The notes: a model not told the origin generated them from the letters alone. 64,000 nucleotides of DNA from Pseudomonas argentinensis (GCF_001839655.2 NZ_CP056087.1:310001-374000); one strand, 5' to 3'. Counted from the first letter of the stretch, positions 36,720-45,322 are shown. Translations and numbers: made by a program.

Positions 36720-39700
36720 GCGGTTCCGGGCTGCCGGTTTCTCATGTCGGAGAGAAGGTCGCCGGGGGCGTGATCGCCACGGGATCACCCACTGTGCATG
36801 TTGGCAGTACAGCGGTAGGTATCGCAGACCGTGTCTCGGCCTGCCTGCCGAGCGTCGGCCAGCCCGTCAATCCCATGCTGGGCTGCAAGCTGCTGCCCGA
36901 AGAGGTCGATTTCGCCCTGGCCGCACCAGACACCTTCGCCTTCGCGCGCGGTTATCTGTCCAGCAACCCGCGTGTCGGCAGCCTCGGGCAGGGCTGGTGG
37001 CTGCCTGGCGAAAGCATGCAGTTGCAGCTGAGCGAGCAGGCCTGCGTATTGGTGGATGCCCAGGCACGGCACATCAGCTTTCCCGCCCTGGCGCCTGGTG
37101 TGTCCTTCTATTCAGGCAGCGAGCGCCTGTGGATCCGGCGCGGCGGCCAGGATAATGCAACGTCCCAGCGCTGGCGCCCATGGGATGCCCGCTGGGCCGC
37201 CATTGCCGAAGCCCAGCAGCGGGACGAAAGCGCGATTTTCCTGCTTGACGGCAACGACCACTTTCATTTCCAACGCCATACGGACGGCATCTGGCGCCTG
37301 CATGCCACCTTCGGTCGCAATGGCTATCGCACGGAGTATGTCTGGGGTGAACGCGGCCACCTGACCAGCATCCGCGACAGCGCCGACCGTAGTTACGTGC
37401 TGGTCTACCAGATGGTCTGCGACCCAGGCGAGCATGATGACGGCATGCGCCTGTTCGGCGTGGTTCTCGCCAGCCATGCCGGCCCCACGCCCCTCATCGA
37501 CCCACAGGCACCGGGCCTGGACTGGCTGGTGCGTTATGAATTCAATGACAGCGGTGACCTGATCGCAGTACGCAATCGCCAGGGCGAGGTGGTCAGGGTG
37601 TTCGCCTGGTGCAACCACATCATGATCGCCCACGGTGAACCGGGCGGGCTGGAGGTGCGTTACGAATGGGACGAGCACACCCCTGCTGGGCGAGTGGTGC
37701 GGCAAACCGAAAAGGACGGCCTGGCTCGCGAATTCCGCTACCACGAGGGCAGCACCGAGGTCATCGACAGCATCGGGCGCATCGAGCACTACCACTTCAC
37801 GGGTGAAGGTGGAGAACGGCGCTGGACGGCGCTGATACGCGCCGACGGCAGCCGGTTCGAATTTGACTACGACCTGTTCGGCCGTCAGGTGGCTTTGCGC
37901 GATCCACTTGGCCGCGAGACACGTCGTCGGCTAGACGGCCAGGGGCGCTTGCGTGAAGAACAGTCGCCGGGCCGACATCGCTATCGCCAGGTGCTCAACG
38001 AGCAAACCGACCTGCTCGATGAGCTGGTGGATTTCGCGGGGCGAACCTGGCGCTTCGAGCGCGACACGCGAGGCAATCTGCTGCGTGTCGAAGGCCCTGC
38101 GGGCGCGACGCGCTACACCTACGGCGACCCCAGGCTCCCGGATCGCCCAACGTCCATCACCGATCCCTGGGGTGGCGTGCGCCTCATGCAGTGGAGCCCC
38201 CTAGGCCAGTTGACCAGCCATACCGACTGCTCCGGCCATACCACCCGCCACGAATACGACGCCGAAGGACGGCTCGTCGCCAGCCAGGATGCCATGGGGC
38301 AGGTCACCCGCTGGCAATACGATGCGCTCGGCCAGGTCACGACGGTGATCTTTGCCGATGGAACCCGCCTGCACTATCGCTACGACGCCCAGGGCCGGCA
38401 GACCGCAATCGGCGACGACGCCGGCAATGCCACCCAGTTCGTCTGGGACCATGCCGGTCGCCTGGTACAGGCGACCGATCCTGCTGGCCGCACGCAGCAC
38501 TACCAGTACGACGCAGCCGGACGCCTGTGCGCGCTCACCGATGAGAACGGCGCACTGGCCCGCTTCGTCTACGATGTCGTGGACCGCCTGGTGGAACAGA
38601 CCGGCTTCGATGGTCGCGTGCAGCGTTACCGCTACAACGCCGCCGATGAGTGCATCACGCGGATTGAGGCCGACGGCCTGGAAACCCGCTATGTCTATGA
38701 TCGCGATGGCCGCCTGACCGCCCGTGAACTGCCAGGCACCCCTTTCGCAGCACCGAGCCGCGAGTGCTATTGCTGGCACGCCGATGGTCGCCTGGCCAGT
38801 GTCAGCAACCCCGAATGCCAGGTTCATTTGGCCTACGACAAGGCTGGCAACCTCTGCCTGGAAAACCAGGTTCACGCCGATGGCTGGGTCTACGACGTTG
38901 CCCATCAGCACGATGAACAGGGTGTGCGCCAGCTCAGCCGCTATGGCGATGCCCCGGTGCTGGCCTGGCTCACCTACGGCCCTGGTCATCTGCACGGCGT
39001 GCGCGTGGCCCATGTGGAAATGGCCTTCGAGCGTGATGCCCTGCATCGCGAGATACACCGCGACGCTCGACGCCTCGACCAGGCCGGTGTGCTGTTCGAG
39101 CGGACACAAGGCTACGACCCGCTGGGGCGGCTGGCCCAACAGCGGCTGACCACAGTCAGCGCCGCCTGGCAACGTCGTTACCGGCATGATGCCTGGGGTC
39201 AACTGACAGCCGTCGATGATGATCAATACCTGCCGCGCCGCTACCAGTACGAGCCCGGTGGGCGTCTGGTCGCCAGCAAACAGGGCGACGCCATACCGTG
39301 CCGCTACGTCTTCGACCCAGCAGGCAATCGCCTGGACAGTAGCGGTGAGCTGGCTGGCGGCCATGCCCGGTCGAGTCACCACGACAGCGAGTTATACCGC
39401 TCCGGCTACCAGCATACCGAGCGTGAACAAGAGCCGGGGATCTCTTCCGGCGCTACCAGGTGGCCGGGCAATCGCGTCACCACCCACGGTGGCAACCAGT
39501 ATCGTTTCGACGCTGCCGGCAACCTGATTGAACGCGTTGGAGCGGATGGTCATCGGCTGCTGCTGGGCTACGATGGCGCGCAGCGGCTAGTGCAGCTCAC
39601 ACGCCACGAGGCGGATGGCAGCAGCCTGGAGGCCCATTACCGCTATGACGGCTTAGGAAGGCGCATTGCCAAACGGGTGCGCCAGGGAGGCCGTGACACA

Positions 39701-40669
39701 CTGACCCGCTACGGCTGGGACGGCGATCGCCAATGTGCCGAGGCGGACGGCACGCAGGTGCGCACGCTGGTGCACGAGCCCGGTAGCTACATCCCTCTGC
39801 TGCGCCTGCAGCAACGCTGCGCGCCACTAAGCGAGGAGCTACTGCAGGTGCGACGCGCGCTGGCTTTAGAGGGCGAAGCCTTGCCCGATGCCTGCCGGCC
39901 AGTGCTGGACACGCCGCTTATCGCTTTCTTCCATAACGACCAGATCGGCACGCCCCTGCGCCTCAGCGATGACAAGGGTCTGCAGCAATGGCGCGCCGAC
40001 CCCGATGACTGGCAAGCGGTACGCGATGAAACCGGCCCAGGCGAGCAGCCAGTGCGCTTCCAGGGCCAGTACCACGACAAGGAAAGCGGTCTGTACTACA
40101 ACCGCCATCGCTACTACCTGCCGGAGCTCGGTCGCTATGCCAGCCAGGATCCGATCGGCCTGGCCGGTGGCAGCAACCCCTATCAGTACGCCCATGCCAA
40201 CCCGGTGGTGGCTTACGACCCTACCGGCCTGATCGTGCCGCTGGTGATAGTGGCCGGTTTCCTTGGCCGTGCCGCGTTGGGTGCCGCAATCGAAGTGGGC
40301 ATGCAGGGCGGCAAACAGATCCTCGGCCAAATGAAAGACAACTGGGACAACGACCGCTCGCTGACCGATATCAAACTGAGCTGCATCGACATCAACTGGA
40401 AACATGTGGCCGCTTCGGCGGCCGTTGGCACAGTCGCGCCCGGTATGCTGAGCACCGGCAAGACGGTCTACCAGTCGAGCAATGCGCTCAAGACGCTCTC
40501 CGGGCAGGCCGCCAACACCGCCAACCGCGCGGCCAAACTGGCGGCGCGCAAGGCCGCACACCGCAACACCATCAAGGAGGCCGTGGCAGTCCAGGCGGCG
40601 TGGCAAACCGGCAAGGCCGTGGTCAAATGTCCATTGAAAGACGAGCAAGAGGAGTGTCCGCCCCAGTGA
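36716..40669 (+). CDS. PAAR-domain Rhs polymorphic toxin (T6SS effector)
   Basis: This is a 1317-residue T6SS cargo effector. Residues about 1-60 are a PAAR-like tip domain (GSPTVHVGSTAVGIADRV), then NPMLGCKLLPEEVDFALAAP starts the Rhs shell. Dozens of Y-D-x-x-G-R-L type repeats (about 100-1110) build the cocoon. The Rhs core ends with GLYYNRHRYYLPELGRYASQD, a DPIGL motif and DPTGL at 1168-1172, where family members cleave themselves. The variable C-terminus (1173-1317, bases 40232-40666) begins with a hydrophobic stretch (LVIVAGFLGRAALGAAI), has a second Ala/Gly-rich segment, then a basic helical part. Size and layout resemble the pore-forming Tse5 of P. aeruginosa as I recall it. No prePAAR helix and no Eag chaperone gene are present. 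The next ORF is the likely immunity gene. Confidence 0.9.
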   Translation: MSGSGLPVSHVGEKVAGGVIATGSPTVHVGSTAVGIADRVSACLPSVGQPVNPMLGCKLLPEEVDFALAAPDTFAFARGYLSSNPRVGSLGQGWWLPGESMQLQLSEQACVLVDAQARHISFPALAPGVSFYSGSERLWIRRGGQDNATSQRWRPWDARWAAIAEAQQRDESAIFLLDGNDHFHFQRHTDGIWRLHATFGRNGYRTEYVWGERGHLTSIRDSADRSYVLVYQMVCDPGEHDDGMRLFGVVLASHAGPTPLIDPQAPGLDWLVRYEFNDSGDLIAVRNRQGEVVRVFAWCNHIMIAHGEPGGLEVRYEWDEHTPAGRVVRQTEKDGLAREFRYHEGSTEVIDSIGRIEHYHFTGEGGERRWTALIRADGSRFEFDYDLFGRQVALRDPLGRETRRRLDGQGRLREEQSPGRHRYRQVLNEQTDLLDELVDFAGRTWRFERDTRGNLLRVEGPAGATRYTYGDPRLPDRPTSITDPWGGVRLMQWSPLGQLTSHTDCSGHTTRHEYDAEGRLVASQDAMGQVTRWQYDALGQVTTVIFADGTRLHYRYDAQGRQTAIGDDAGNATQFVWDHAGRLVQATDPAGRTQHYQYDAAGRLCALTDENGALARFVYDVVDRLVEQTGFDGRVQRYRYNAADECITRIEADGLETRYVYDRDGRLTARELPGTPFAAPSRECYCWHADGRLASVSNPECQVHLAYDKAGNLCLENQVHADGWVYDVAHQHDEQGVRQLSRYGDAPVLAWLTYGPGHLHGVRVAHVEMAFERDALHREIHRDARRLDQAGVLFERTQGYDPLGRLAQQRLTTVSAAWQRRYRHDAWGQLTAVDDDQYLPRRYQYEPGGRLVASKQGDAIPCRYVFDPAGNRLDSSGELAGGHARSSHHDSELYRSGYQHTEREQEPGISSGATRWPGNRVTTHGGNQYRFDAAGNLIERVGADGHRLLLGYDGAQRLVQLTRHEADGSSLEAHYRYDGLGRRIAKRVRQGGRDTLTRYGWDGDRQCAEADGTQVRTLVHEPGSYIPLLRLQQRCAPLSEELLQVRRALALEGEALPDACRPVLDTPLIAFFHNDQIGTPLRLSDDKGLQQWRADPDDWQAVRDETGPGEQPVRFQGQYHDKESGLYYNRHRYYLPELGRYASQDPIGLAGGSNPYQYAHANPVVAYDPTGLIVPLVIVAGFLGRAALGAAIEVGMQGGKQILGQMKDNWDNDRSLTDIKLSCIDINWKHVAASAAVGTVAPGMLSTGKTVYQSSNALKTLSGQAANTANRAAKLAARKAAHRNTIKEAVAVQAAWQTGKAVVKCPLKDEQEECPPQ

Positions 40670-40857
40670 TCAAACGCTATCTGATCTACACCGCGCTGTT
40701 CATCCCGGTGGCGCTGCTTTACGTCGTGCTGGAGCACTACTTCGGCGACAGCTGGCTGACCGTGGGCATCTTCGTGGTGATCTTGCTGGCAGGCAGGATT
40801 GGCTTGCTGCTTTACCGACGTGCCAAGGGCATCCACGACAGCTGGCTCGACGGCTGA
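40666..40857 (+). CDS. Two-helix membrane protein, likely immunity to the Rhs toxin
   Basis: This 63-residue protein is almost wholly two transmembrane helices: about 5-23 (YLIYTALFIPVALLYVVL) and 31-48 (WLTVGIFVVILLAGRIGL), with a short basic tail. The GTG at 40666 overlaps the Rhs stop as GTGA and has GAGGAG upstream; an ATG at 40627 inside the Rhs gene would add 13 residues. A tiny integral membrane protein directly behind a toxin with a hydrophobic C-terminus fits the immunity partner of a membrane-acting toxin. Function is inferred from position and topology only. Confidence 0.72.
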   Translation: MIKRYLIYTALFIPVALLYVVLEHYFGDSWLTVGIFVVILLAGRIGLLLYRRAKGIHDSWLDG

Positions 40858-40935
40858 AAAGGTCTGCTGATCACCGCGCAGCCTGTGAACCGCTGCATCC
40901 CACAAGGCCGTTCACTCCAGACTGGAAAATTTCCG

Positions 40936-41066
40936 ATGACCCAGGATCTGCCCAGCTTTCGCCACCTGCCTATATGCAAGCGTTGAGCACAGATGGCAAC
41001 CCGACCGGATATCTGTTCCGCTGCGTGCGCTGCGGCACGTATCGGCTGCATACCGACGGCACCTGA
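40936..41066 (+). pseudogene. Internally deleted CbrC/UPF0167-family gene
   Basis: The start codon at 40936 opens M-T-Q-D-L-P-S-F-R-H-L-P, the usual opening of CbrC-family proteins, then leaves frame and stops at 40986. A separate frame ending at 41066 encodes the family's C-terminus: L-S-T-D-G-N-P-T-G-Y-L-F-R-C-V-R-C-G-T-Y, with the closing zinc-type C-x-x-C. The two ends are in different frames and the roughly 130-residue middle is missing. I infer one internal deletion near 40970. Family assignment is from memory of the consensus. Confidence 0.6.
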
Positions 41067-41094
41067 CCCTTGAGCCCTGCGCTAGAATCGCCCC

Positions 41095-41748
41095 ATGAAA
41101 AGCCCACGCTCCAGCTTCCTGACCGTTCTGTCCATCTTCGCCATCGCCGCCACCGTGACCGGTGGATTCTGCCTGATCGGTTTGGCCATTTACCTGTTCT
41201 TCACGGGCGCGATCTTTATCGATGGGGTAGCCAGTGCCGCGGTCTTGCTGGCGTTCGCCGCCATTGCCTGGAAGGCGCACATCACCTGGGCGAAACCGGT
41301 GGCGGCGGCGGTGCTGATTGCCATCACCGCCTATGTCGGGATGTTCCTCGATGCCCGCGGCAATCCGGTCTACAACAAGCCGCTGGAGTGGTTGTTCGCC
41401 CCGGCGGGGGCGCAGTTGCAGACCCGAGAGATCGTTACCCACGGCGGTGGCAGCACCGGGGTCAATTACGATTTCCACTTCGTCGGTACCCGCGGCCAGT
41501 GGGTGGATGAGCTGAGCAGCTGGGTGGTGTTGCCCTTTCGTTTCCTCGAGTACCTGCTGATCCTGTCTGCACTCATGTGGCCACTGACCTGGCTGCGTGG
41601 CCGGTTCGGCCGATCGCACTGGTTGCCGCCACCGTCGCGCCAAGGCTCGCGCACCGCTCGCAAAACCCTTACCTGCTTCCAGCCTATCAGGAATCTTCAT
41701 GGTCAATCCCTACGCGATCAATACGGCCGAATCCGGCACTTCCCATGA
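41095..41748 (+). CDS. Unrecognised four-helix membrane protein
   Basis: I do not recognise this 217-residue protein. Three hydrophobic helices lie in the first 95 residues (FLTVLSIFAIAATVTGGFCL, ASAAVLLAFAAIAWKA, AAAVLIAITAYVGMFL). A soluble loop follows (about 95-145, with an H-G-G-G-S-T-G-V-N-Y run), and a fourth helix near 150-170 (FRFLEYLLILSALMWPL). The tail from about 175 is basic and low in structure. Its last 50 bases overlap the next gene in another frame, so the true C-terminus may be shorter. No clear ribosome site is seen before the ATG at 41095. It follows the CbrC pseudogene directly. Confidence 0.6.
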   Translation: MKSPRSSFLTVLSIFAIAATVTGGFCLIGLAIYLFFTGAIFIDGVASAAVLLAFAAIAWKAHITWAKPVAAAVLIAITAYVGMFLDARGNPVYNKPLEWLFAPAGAQLQTREIVTHGGGSTGVNYDFHFVGTRGQWVDELSSWVVLPFRFLEYLLILSALMWPLTWLRGRFGRSHWLPPPSRQGSRTARKTLTCFQPIRNLHGQSLRDQYGRIRHFP

Positions 41749-42661
41749 AGCCCGCCAACCGTCGCGACTGCCCATACGCCTGCTGTTCACGGCACTGGCG
41801 TGCTGTACGGCAAGCCTGGTGATCCACTGGGTCATCATGTGGCTGACCCTGGAGCCGGAGCATTTCCAGGCCTACCTGAACAACCTGTGGCAGCTGGGCG
41901 CCTATTGGCTCAGCGCCCTGGCGGTCGACGGCTGCAGCGCACTGCTGCTCGCCCGCTACTACCTGCAGCGATACGCGCTGGTGGATGTCAGCCGCCCGGC
42001 GCGGCTTGTCGCGCTGTCAGTAGGCCTCTACCTGGTGGCCATTTTCGTCGTCGGTTTGCTCTACAACCTGTTGTGGGCGCAGATAGGGCCCTGGCTGTAC
42101 GAGAACGCCAGCGGCCTCTCGCCCACCCTGCTCATGCTGCCACTGAACCTGGTGTCCTACATGCTGGCGACCCTGTTGCCGCTGTGGCTGAGCCTGCAGC
42201 TGATGCGCCGCACGGGCCAGTTCCAGAGCGGCCCCACTCGGATAAGCCGTGGTGAAACCGCACTGGCCTTCGGCCTGCTGTTCGTCGTGTTCTACACCAA
42301 GCTGCTGACGCTGCTGCCCTCCACCGCCATCAGCCCCTACGGCATGGAGTGGATGCTGGGGCTCAGCAGTGCTGTCGGGTTGGTGTACGGCCTGGTGGCG
42401 CTGATCGCCGCCCACCGCTCCCTGCCGGCGCAGTTGCCACGGCTGGCCATCGGCCGCCTGCTGGTGAGCGTCCTGGTGTGCATGGCGATCTGGCTGCTGG
42501 TGGCCGGCGTACTGGGTTTCGTGTTGCTGGTGGCCCTGTACGCCGGCTCGGAAATTCTGGTGCTGGTGCTGATGGTGCTGTTCGGGATCCTGCTGCTGGC
42601 GCTGCTGTGGCCGCTGACTCACCTGAGCCTGCGCTGGATCTATCGCCCACTCGCGGCCTGA
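41699..42661 (+). CDS. Unrecognised multi-helix membrane protein
   Basis: This 320-residue protein is predicted to sit in the inner membrane with about seven or eight helices. Examples are LFTALACCTASLVIHWVIMW, LVALSVGLYLVAIFVVGLLY, LNLVSYMLATLLPLWLSLQL and LLVSVLVCMAIWLLVAGVLG. The last pair (VALYAGSEILVLVLMVLFGILLLALLWPL) is very hydrophobic. I see no transporter or enzyme motif. The ATG at 41699 follows AGGAATCTTC at good spacing. It overlaps the preceding membrane protein by 50 bases and ends 62 bases before the HAD gene, so the three may be cotranscribed. Confidence 0.75.
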   Translation: MVNPYAINTAESGTSHEARQPSRLPIRLLFTALACCTASLVIHWVIMWLTLEPEHFQAYLNNLWQLGAYWLSALAVDGCSALLLARYYLQRYALVDVSRPARLVALSVGLYLVAIFVVGLLYNLLWAQIGPWLYENASGLSPTLLMLPLNLVSYMLATLLPLWLSLQLMRRTGQFQSGPTRISRGETALAFGLLFVVFYTKLLTLLPSTAISPYGMEWMLGLSSAVGLVYGLVALIAAHRSLPAQLPRLAIGRLLVSVLVCMAIWLLVAGVLGFVLLVALYAGSEILVLVLMVLFGILLLALLWPLTHLSLRWIYRPLAA

Positions 42662-42723
42662 GTTGCCGGGGGCCTCGGGGTGCGGGACAATCCGCGCCGA
42701 TTCAGGCCAGCGGATACCTTCAC

Positions 42724-43371
42724 ATGCAGCAGCGCACCGTTCTCTTCGACCTCGACGGCACCCTCACCGACCCACGTGAAGGCATCACCCGCTCGGTGCA
42801 GTATGCGCTGTCGAAACTGGATATCCATGAGCCCGACCTGGTGGCGCTGGAGCACTTCATCGGCCCGCCGCTGCTGCAGTGTTTCATGCATACCTACAGC
42901 CTGACGGAGGCGCGCGCCTGGGAGGCGGTGAATCACTACCGTGATCGCTTCCGCGAGGTCGGGCTGTACGAGAACCAGGTATTCGACGGCGTGATCGAGT
43001 TGCTGCAATTGCTGCAGGATCAGGGCCGCATCCTGTACATCGCCACCAGCAAGCCCACGGTGTTCGCCAGGGAGATCGCCCGGCACTTCGATTTCGCGCG
43101 CTACTTCAAGGCCATCTACGGCAGCGAGCTGGATGGCACGCGCACCAACAAGGTGGAACTGATCGCTCACCTGCTCGAACAGGAAGGGCTGGACCCGGCC
43201 GATACGCTGATGATCGGCGACCGTAAGCATGACCTGATCGGCGCCCATAGCAACGGCGTGCAGGCGGTGGCGGTCGGTTACGGGTTCGGTAGCCTGGAAG
43301 AGCTGAGCAGCGAGCGCCCGGCTCACCATGTGCAGACCCTGGCGCAGCTGCGCCAGGCATTCGCCGGCTGA
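42724..43371 (+). CDS. HAD-family hydrolase (phosphoglycolate-phosphatase-like)
   Basis: This 215-residue HAD subfamily IA phosphatase has the nucleophile motif F-D-L-D-G-T-L (Asp9, Asp11), motif II in YIATSKP and motif III Lys within the NKVELI region. Motif IV is MIGDRKHDLIGAHSNG. The helical cap lies between about 18 and 85. It resembles Gph-type enzymes that dephosphorylate small sugars or glycolate-2-phosphate; the exact substrate cannot be inferred. The ATG at 42724 is used because the frame before it runs through the upstream membrane protein. It converges on the DUF1161 gene with 20 bases between. Confidence 0.88.
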   Translation: MQQRTVLFDLDGTLTDPREGITRSVQYALSKLDIHEPDLVALEHFIGPPLLQCFMHTYSLTEARAWEAVNHYRDRFREVGLYENQVFDGVIELLQLLQDQGRILYIATSKPTVFAREIARHFDFARYFKAIYGSELDGTRTNKVELIAHLLEQEGLDPADTLMIGDRKHDLIGAHSNGVQAVAVGYGFGSLEELSSERPAHHVQTLAQLRQAFAG

Positions 43372-43391
43372 AACGATAGCGGCGTGGGCCG

Positions 43392-43646
43392 CTACATCAT
43401 TCGCGAGCCGGTCAGGTCGTTGCGCTGGTAGATCACCTTGCGGCTGCCACCGTCGCAGGTGCCGATCACCATGGTGTCGTCCTCGACCTCTTCGTTGGGC
43501 ACGATTTCCAGGGTATAACTGGCCACGCCCGCCGCCTGGATCTTCACTTCGATTTCCTGCTTGAGCTCTTCACACGATTTGGGCGCCGCCCAGGCGCTGC
43601 CGCTCACCACGCCCAGCACCAGCATCACCGCCGTCCATCCTCTCAT
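43392..43646 (-). CDS. Small periplasmic DUF1161 protein (copy 1)
   Basis: This 84-residue exported protein has a signal peptide (about 1-21, ending AWA). It then has the DUF1161 core CEELKQEIEVKIQAAGVASY, I-V-P-N-E-E and IGTCDGGSRKVIYQRN. Two cysteines (CEEL and GTCDGG) could form one disulfide. The function of the family is not known. The ATG at 43646 follows GAGGAAGG. A second copy lies at 47011-47232. Compared with that copy it has a longer C-terminus (D-L-T-G-S-R-M-M). Confidence 0.85.
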   Translation of the reverse strand: MRGWTAVMLVLGVVSGSAWAAPKSCEELKQEIEVKIQAAGVASYTLEIVPNEEVEDDTMVIGTCDGGSRKVIYQRNDLTGSRMM

Positions 43647-43680
43647 CACGACCTTCCTCTGCGTCTAGTTGGTTCTGACC

Positions 43681-44769
43681 CTACTCTGGGACAGCAGCCA
43701 ACGCCTGCAGTTGTATAAGCCGTTGCGCTGGCGGCAACGAACCCAGGTCGGCGACCCGCCGGTAGAAGGTCGGCCAATCGCCGTTGACCTCGGCGAACAG
43801 CCTGGCGAACGCCGCGACCCACTGGTCGTAAAGCCCGAAAGGCAGCAGCTTGGCGTTGTTCAAGGGACCGTTGATCCAGGCATCGTAGTAACCCACGCCA
43901 TTCCACTGGCTGGCGCGCAGTTGCCGATACTCGGCGCGCAGGCGGTCGAATTCCGCCTGCTTGCCGGCACGCATCGCCTCGTTACCCAGGTCGCTGGCGT
44001 AGAGGGTTTCCAGACGCACGCGGCTGGCCAGTACCAGCTCGGCGAACTGCTCCCGCGGCTGCACGCCGAGCGTCTTGGCGGCTGGCAGACCACGTGCGGC
44101 GCGCCATTGCCGCAAGCCCTCCTGCTCGACGAAGGTGGCATAGGACTCGTTGAACGCCGTGTCGCCGGCCAGGTAATACTGCTGGTGCGCCAGCTCATGG
44201 AAGATCACCGCCACCAGGCGCTCGTCGCTCCAGCGCAGCATGGTGTTGAGGATCGGGTCATCGAACCAGCCCAGGGTCGAATAGGCTTCAATGCCACCCA
44301 GATAGGTATCCAACCCCTGGGCCTCGAGCAAGGCTGCCGCGCCGCGGGCACGGCTCTGCTCGTAGAACCCGCGGTAGGCCACGCAGCCGGCAATGGGAAA
44401 ACAGTGCAGCTGTGGTTGCAGCGAGAACTCGGGCGTTGCAAACAGATTCCACACCACGAACGGCCGCTGCAGATCGGCATACAAGCGATAGCTGCGATTG
44501 TCCGGCAGCGCCAGCTGCGCACTGGCGAACCGGCGAGCCTCCTGGGAAAGCGCCAGGCGCTGACGCACCTGTGCATCGGTCGCCGGGTCGTCGATCACGG
44601 CCTGCATCGGTTGCCGTGCATTGAGCAGTTGCAGTTGCCCGCGCGCCAGTTGCCCGTAGTAATCGACCGTGCTGCAGCCGGTCAGCAGCAGCGCCAGCAG
44701 GGGAACCCCAGCGCGGCGCGGCAGGTCGAGAAGAAGAGAGGTGCACTGCTCGAGCATGGCCGTCGTCAT
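43681..44769 (-). CDS. Putative lipoprotein aminopeptidase (HELAH zinc protease)
   Basis: This is a 362-residue predicted membrane-anchored metallopeptidase of the putative aminopeptidase family (COG4324 type). A lipobox LLTGC puts the lipidated Cys at 32. The zinc site HELAH is at 191-195, with Glu208 in the following FNESYATFVEQEG helix as a likely third ligand. The second ATG (residue 5) is an alternative start. It is divergent from the small lipoprotein gene, and the promoters of both must lie in the 91 bases between. Substrate is unknown. Confidence 0.85.
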   Translation of the reverse strand: MTTAMLEQCTSLLLDLPRRAGVPLLALLLTGCSTVDYYGQLARGQLQLLNARQPMQAVIDDPATDAQVRQRLALSQEARRFASAQLALPDNRSYRLYADLQRPFVVWNLFATPEFSLQPQLHCFPIAGCVAYRGFYEQSRARGAAALLEAQGLDTYLGGIEAYSTLGWFDDPILNTMLRWSDERLVAVIFHELAHQQYYLAGDTAFNESYATFVEQEGLRQWRAARGLPAAKTLGVQPREQFAELVLASRVRLETLYASDLGNEAMRAGKQAEFDRLRAEYRQLRASQWNGVGYYDAWINGPLNNAKLLPFGLYDQWVAAFARLFAEVNGDWPTFYRRVADLGSLPPAQRLIQLQALAAVPE

Positions 44770-44860
44770 GTAAAGGGTAAGCGCCTCATCCTACCGCGAA
44801 GTCGCGGTTGCTTTGCGCGATACTGCTGCATCTGCACAATCGCCTACCGGAGACACTTCG

Positions 44861-45280
44861 ATGCGCCAGCCCCTATTGCTTGCCAGCCTGTTGCTCCTCG
44901 GTGCCTGCGCGTCGCCGCTGCCACCCGCCGACCCGAACATGGCCTGGATCGACCTCAAGGGTGAAGGCATCGACCTGCTGATGGCCGAGCGCCTGGACCG
45001 CGAGCGCGTCAATGACGGCCGTTATTTTCAGGTGACCCCTGGCGCCCATGAGCTGGAAATGCGCTATCGCTTCGAAGTGGCCGGCGGCGGTGGCGCCTCG
45101 ATGATGTCCGAGCCCCAGCAACTGACCTGTGATATCCGCATTCGCTATGACGACTTCAAGGCCGGCCAGCGCTATCGCGTCGAGGCCCGTTCGGTGGTAA
45201 TGCGCGGTCAGGCGGTGCTCTACGATGCCGAGCGCAACGTATTGGCACAGGGCAAGAATCTGCGCTGCGGCAGTTTCTGA
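44861..45280 (+). CDS. Small lipoprotein of unknown function
   Basis: This 139-residue protein has a signal peptide with lipobox LLGAC (Cys14 region), a short Pro-rich linker and a beta-rich domain. Visible pieces are F-Q-V-T-P-G-A-H-E-L-E-M-R-Y, C-D-I-R-I-R-Y-D-D-F-K-A-G-Q-R-Y-R-V-E-A-R and a closing Cys near the end. The pattern of a strand pair flanking P-G-x-H-x-L resembles PEGA-like surface domains, but I cannot name the family. The ATG at 44861 has GGAG nine bases upstream. Confidence 0.78.
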   Translation: MRQPLLLASLLLLGACASPLPPADPNMAWIDLKGEGIDLLMAERLDRERVNDGRYFQVTPGAHELEMRYRFEVAGGGGASMMSEPQQLTCDIRIRYDDFKAGQRYRVEARSVVMRGQAVLYDAERNVLAQGKNLRCGSF

Positions 45281-45299
45281 ATAAAGTGGAACAAGCGGT

Positions 45300-45322
45300 C
45301 TGAGCCGCGCGGGGCGGCTCAG
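45300..45322. terminator. Convergent hairpin between lipoprotein gene and osmC
   Basis: CTGAGCCGC pairs with GCGGCTCAG around GCGGG, between two convergent genes. It has no T-run but may still stop transcription from both sides. Confidence 0.45.

Noticed and set aside
40858..40935. Second immunity or orphan toxin tip after the Rhs gene.
   Set aside because: The stretch is too short and shows no Rhs-like sequence or ORF.
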